Below, piece after piece: positions 61,066 to 64,000 of a DNA stretch of 64,000 bases. The position numbers and the translations under genes are program-made. Position 1 is the first letter of the stretch; each line of letters starts with the position of its first letter. The DNA is from Arsenophonus sp031446165. Its GTDB lineage: Bacteria; Pseudomonadota; Gammaproteobacteria; Enterobacterales; Enterobacteriaceae. Location of the stretch: contig CP132905.1 of NCBI GenBank assembly GCA_031446165.1, positions 558,001 through 622,000 of the forward strand, given 5' to 3'. The notes under the pieces were generated by a model, which did not search any database, was not told where the DNA came from, and saw only the letters and a program-made list of their open reading frames with translations.

Positions 61066-61794
61066 CTAATCCTTAGTAATTAAGGTACCTTCGTTTCCAC
61101 CTAATACAATACGACGTAAAATACCAGGTTTATTAATATTAAAAATTCGAATCGGTAAATTATGATCCCTTGCTAAAGTAAATGCAGCTAAATCCATAAC
61201 TTTTAATTCACGCTCCAAAACATCTTGATAAGTCAACTTATGATAAAGAACTACATTTAAACTTTTTGATGGATCTGATGAATAAATACCATCTACTTTA
61301 GTAGCTTTCAAAGCGATATCAGCTTCAATTTCTATACCCCGTAAACATGCCGCTGAATCTGTGGTAAAAAAAGGATTTCCAGTTCCTGCTGAAAAAATAA
61401 CAACCTTACCATTACGAAGTAAACTAATTGCTTCTAAACAACTATAGTTGCTACAAACACCATTTAATGGTATTGCAGACATCAACTCAGTATTAATAGA
61501 TACACGTTGTAGAGCATCACGCATAGCTAATCCATTCATTACGGTTGCTAACATACCCATATGATCACCAACAACACGATTCATTCCAGCTTTTGCTAAA
61601 CTTTCACCCCTAAATAGATTACCACCACCAATAACAACACCAACCTGTATACTTAATTTTACTAGTTCTTTAATTTCATTTGCCATGCTATCTAAAACTT
61701 TAGTATCAATACCAAATTTTTTTGAACCTTGTAACACTTCACCACTCAGCTTAAGCAAAATACGTTGATATACTGGTTTTGTATTAGTAAACAT
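61066..61794 (-). CDS. pyrH: Uridylate kinase PyrH
   Basis: Hexameric bacterial UMP kinase producing UDP for nucleic acids and for the UDP-sugars used by MurA and LpxA. The 242 residues (241 in E. coli) contain ILLKLSGEVLQG, VGVVIGGGNLFRG, MGMLATVMNGLAMRDAL, SAGTGNPFFTTDSAACLRG and KATKVDGIYSSDP. It lies in the standard rpsB-tsf-pyrH-frr order, with a 243-bp gap to tsf that contains a small tandem duplication. Confidence 0.98.
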   Translation of the reverse strand: MFTNTKPVYQRILLKLSGEVLQGSKKFGIDTKVLDSMANEIKELVKLSIQVGVVIGGGNLFRGESLAKAGMNRVVGDHMGMLATVMNGLAMRDALQRVSINTELMSAIPLNGVCSNYSCLEAISLLRNGKVVIFSAGTGNPFFTTDSAACLRGIEIEADIALKATKVDGIYSSDPSKSLNVVLYHKLTYQDVLERELKVMDLAAFTLARDHNLPIRIFNINKPGILRRIVLGGNEGTLITKD

Positions 61795-61948
61795 CTTATT
61801 TATCCTGAGTAGATAAATAATAAAAAAATAATGATTTTATTTTTAAAAAATAAAAAATATTTTTTACTATTCCATCTAATTCTTAAAAAATCTGAAAATA
61901 TTTTTATAAACACAAATAGTTACTTAATCATATATAAGTTATTATGCA

Positions 61949-61978
61949 TTTAGCATTTATTAATTTAGCATTTATTAA
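61949..61978. repeat. 15-bp tandem duplication
   Basis: Two exact adjacent copies of tttagcatttattaa between tsf and pyrH. Confidence 0.85.
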
Positions 61979-62037
61979 CTAGTACGCATTACATATAGTT
62001 TTCTAACTGTCACAACTTAAGAAGAAATGCTATTTTT

Positions 62038-62853
62038 TTAAAAAATTTCACTTTCACCAAGTTCAATACGTGCAAAATTCAAAACACTTATGTTTTTTTC
62101 TTTTAATAAAATGCCAACAGTTTTACTGGGATCCATAACAAATTGTTGTCCGGTTAAAGAAATCTCTTCAAGGAATTTTTTCAGACGTCCTGAAACTATT
62201 TTTTCTATAATATTCAAAGGTTTACCAGATTTCATTGCTATTTCTAATTGAATTTTTCTTTCATGGGAAATCAGATCTGTCGGAACATCCAATGGAGTAA
62301 TATACTCTGGTTTACTAGCTGCAATATGCATCGCAATTTTCTTAAGAATTGCATCATCTGCACTTGTAGAAGTAGAAACAAGAACACCAATACGAAAACC
62401 ATGTAAATAAGACCCTATTCTTTCACCTTGTAAAATTTTAATCCGATTAATTTTTATATTTTCACCAATTTTGGTAATTATTTCTTCACGTCGATCTTCA
62501 AATTTTATCCTCAATGCATTAATATTAAAACAACTATTTTCTATAACAAATGCTAATATTTCATTAGCAAATTCATAAAAAATTAATGACTTAGCTACAA
62601 AATCTGTCTCGCAATTTAACTCTAGCAAAACAGCCATTTTTTTATCTATAGAAACTTTTAGTGTTATAATACCTTCAGTAGCAATACAATTTGCTTTTTT
62701 AGCTACTTTCGCTTTACCTACTTTACGCATCTCATCGATAGCTATATTTATATTACCATTAGCCTTGACTAATGCTTTTTTACAGTCCATCATACCAACA
62801 CCAGTACGTTGACGCAACTCTTTCACTAAATTAGCAGTAATTTCTTCAGACAT
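62038..62853 (-). CDS. tsf: Elongation factor Ts
   Basis: Guanine nucleotide exchange factor for EF-Tu. The 271 residues (283 in E. coli) start with the UBA-like domain and the hallmark LRQRTGVGMMDCKKAL. The core domains follow, with LLELNCETDFVAKS and MHIAASKPEYITPLDVP, and the C-terminal dimerisation module contains GKPLNIIEKIVSGRLKKFLEEISL. It is slightly shorter than in E. coli, mostly by small loop losses. It follows rpsB by about 100 bases. Confidence 0.98.
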   Translation of the reverse strand: MSEEITANLVKELRQRTGVGMMDCKKALVKANGNINIAIDEMRKVGKAKVAKKANCIATEGIITLKVSIDKKMAVLLELNCETDFVAKSLIFYEFANEILAFVIENSCFNINALRIKFEDRREEIITKIGENIKINRIKILQGERIGSYLHGFRIGVLVSTSTSADDAILKKIAMHIAASKPEYITPLDVPTDLISHERKIQLEIAMKSGKPLNIIEKIVSGRLKKFLEEISLTGQQFVMDPSKTVGILLKEKNISVLNFARIELGESEIF

Positions 62854-62958
62854 ATATTTGATTCCTAGAACTAACTATTTAATAAAATATTTTTCATCAT
62901 AAAATTTATTTTTTCATTAAAAACTAAGTATAACTAAAACAAATTATTTTACTTGTAT

Positions 62959-63672
62959 TTATCCAATTTTTTCTAATTGAACGATTTGATCTTTAATTTT
63001 ATCTTCCTGAATAGCTTTAACTACAGCATTTAAATACAGTTTAATCGCACGAATTGCATCATCATTACCAGGAATCACATAATTAATACCATTTAAATCA
63101 GAATTTGTATCAACAATTGCAAATACAGGAATTCCTAAATTATTGGCTTCTTTTATAGCAATATGTTCATGTTGAGCATCAATCACAAACAAAGCATCAG
63201 GTAAACCACCCATGTCTTTAATACCACCTAGACTTTTTTCTAACTTACTTAGTTCACGAGTACGTATTAGAGCTTCTTTTTTCGTTAATTTCTCAAAAGT
63301 ACCATCCTGAGATTGTGTTTCTAAATCTTTTAAACGTTTAATAGATTGACGTACAGTTTTCCAATTAGTTAGCATACCACCTAACCACCGATGATTAACA
63401 AAATATTGTTCGCAATCATTAGCTGCCTCTCTTACAGATTCACTAGCTGCACGCTTAGTACCTACAAACAAAATCTTGCCTTTTCTTGAAGCAATTTTAC
63501 TTAACTCAGCTAACGCTTCATGAAACATTGGAACAGTTTTTTCTAAATTAATAATGTGTACTTTATTAAGTGTACCAAAAATGTACTTTTTCATTTTTGG
63601 GTTCCAATAACGAGTTTTATGACCAAAATGCACACCTGCTTGAATCATATCAGTCATGGAAACAGTAACCAT
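62959..63672 (-). CDS. rpsB: 30S ribosomal protein S2
   Basis: Small-subunit protein bound near the platform; in E. coli it represses its own rpsB-tsf mRNA. The 237 residues (241 in E. coli) show MIQAGVHFGHKTRYWNPKMKKYIFG, FVGTKRAASESVREAA, VNHRWLGGMLTNWKTV and PDALFVIDAQHEHIAIKEA. A clear GAGG Shine-Dalgarno lies 5 bases before the ATG. It is the first gene of the long leftward rpsB-to-accA series. Confidence 0.99.
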   Translation of the reverse strand: MVTVSMTDMIQAGVHFGHKTRYWNPKMKKYIFGTLNKVHIINLEKTVPMFHEALAELSKIASRKGKILFVGTKRAASESVREAANDCEQYFVNHRWLGGMLTNWKTVRQSIKRLKDLETQSQDGTFEKLTKKEALIRTRELSKLEKSLGGIKDMGGLPDALFVIDAQHEHIAIKEANNLGIPVFAIVDTNSDLNGINYVIPGNDDAIRAIKLYLNAVVKAIQEDKIKDQIVQLEKIG

Positions 63673-64000
63673 TTAAACCTCTATAATTTTAGTAAATTGG
63701 TGCAATACTTTATATAAAATCTCTTTATTAACTTATTAGTTTATTAGTTATAATTTTTTTTATTATAAAGTATTACGGAAAATATATTATATATTATGTT
63801 TAAAACATATAATATTTAAAATATTTTTTAAATATATAATATTTAAAATATTTTTATATATACAAATATATAAAAAATTAATTTTAGTATATCATAAAAT
63901 AACAAAAAAAATATATATACTTATATGCTTAAATCCATAATATTAATTGTACAAAATGAATATAAATGAAATAGTATTTTTTAAAATTTTTTAAATAAAA
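63673..64000. other. upstream region of rpsB
   Basis: Non-coding and A/T-rich. It should hold the rpsB promoter and any S2 autoregulatory leader, but many TATAAT-like strings prevent a specific call. A 27-base-period duplication lies inside. Confidence 0.5.
63807..63855. repeat. 27-bp-period duplication
   Basis: Two copies of a 22-base core beginning atataatatttaaaatatt, with a 27-base period. Each copy also contains the palindrome atatttaaatat-like segment, so the region could fold or slip easily. Confidence 0.75.

Noticed and set aside
63673..63790. Specific promoter and S2 autoregulatory leader of rpsB
   Set aside because: Several equally good TATAAT-like strings and no confident -35; a TTGCACCAAT string upstream of rpsB caught my eye but I cannot tie it to the known regulatory site.
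1..64000. tRNA genes, rRNA, CRISPR arrays, insertion sequences, replication origin
   Set aside because: I scanned the gaps for GTTCGA/GTTCAA loops, regularly spaced repeats, transposase frames and clustered DnaA boxes and saw none convincing; a dedicated tRNA/ncRNA search could still find something in the deserts.

Overview
The window is a very AT-rich, partly eroded stretch of a gammaproteobacterial chromosome. Nearly every protein is closely similar to its Escherichia coli or Yersinia counterpart, and gene order follows the enterobacterial map (murA-mla-kdsD-lpt-ptsN-rapZ; mreBCD-accBC-fis; rpsB to accA). What sits between the genes is mostly A/T-rich DNA with no coding signal. Intact genes cover roughly two thirds of the window (about 43 kb of 64 kb). 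I read this as the reduced genome of an obligate insect endosymbiont of the Enterobacterales that still has many pseudogene remnants. The species cannot be fixed from the sequence; Arsenophonus-, Sodalis-, Wigglesworthia- or Aschnera-type symbionts are all possible. No rRNA, recognisable tRNA, insertion sequence, prophage or CRISPR array was seen.

Layout. 1-5.1 kb: leftward mlaFEDCB-ibaG-murA (phospholipid retrograde transport, BolA-like protein, first step of peptidoglycan synthesis). 5.7-11.3 kb: rightward kdsD, lptC-lptA-lptB, ptsN, rapZ, with kdsC, rpoN, hpf and npr missing from their usual slots. 11.4-14.5 kb: leftward pmbA and tldD, the two subunits of one protease. 14.5-18.7 kb: a desert holding a recognisable corpse of yhdP. 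18.8-21.5 kb: leftward mreBCD. 22.6-25.1 kb: rightward aroQ, accB-accC. 26.5-27.7 kb: fis and rpoH, convergent. 30.3-33.4 kb: isolated rsmD, tusA and epmA. 35.4-38.7 kb: plsB and a frameshifted ubiA. 39.6-42.8 kb: proS and tilS. 43-63.7 kb: the leftward series rpsB-tsf-pyrH-frr-dxr-ispU-cdsA-rseP-bamA-skp-lpxD-fabZ-lpxA-lpxB-dnaE-accA, complete except for rnhB.

How it works together. The retained genes are dominated by the cell envelope: lipid A and Kdo synthesis (lpxA, lpxB, lpxD, kdsD), LPS export (lptABC), outer-membrane protein assembly (bamA, skp), lipid asymmetry (mla), fatty-acid and phospholipid synthesis (accA, accB, accC, fabZ, plsB, cdsA), wall and isoprenoid carrier synthesis (murA, dxr, ispU) and rod shape (mreBCD). 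So this is an endosymbiont that keeps a genuine Gram-negative outer membrane. The rest is core information processing (dnaE, rpsB, tsf, frr, pyrH, proS, tilS, tusA, rsmD, epmA) plus two global regulators, fis and rpoH.

I did not find a convincing new multi-gene system. The most interesting signals are evolutionary: the staged decay of yhdP, the ubiA reading frame broken exactly in an A9 tract (a candidate for rescue by transcriptional slippage), a 1.7-kb non-coding insert inside the otherwise tight dxr-ispU operon, and the apparent absence of ftsY-ftsE-ftsX beside rpoH.
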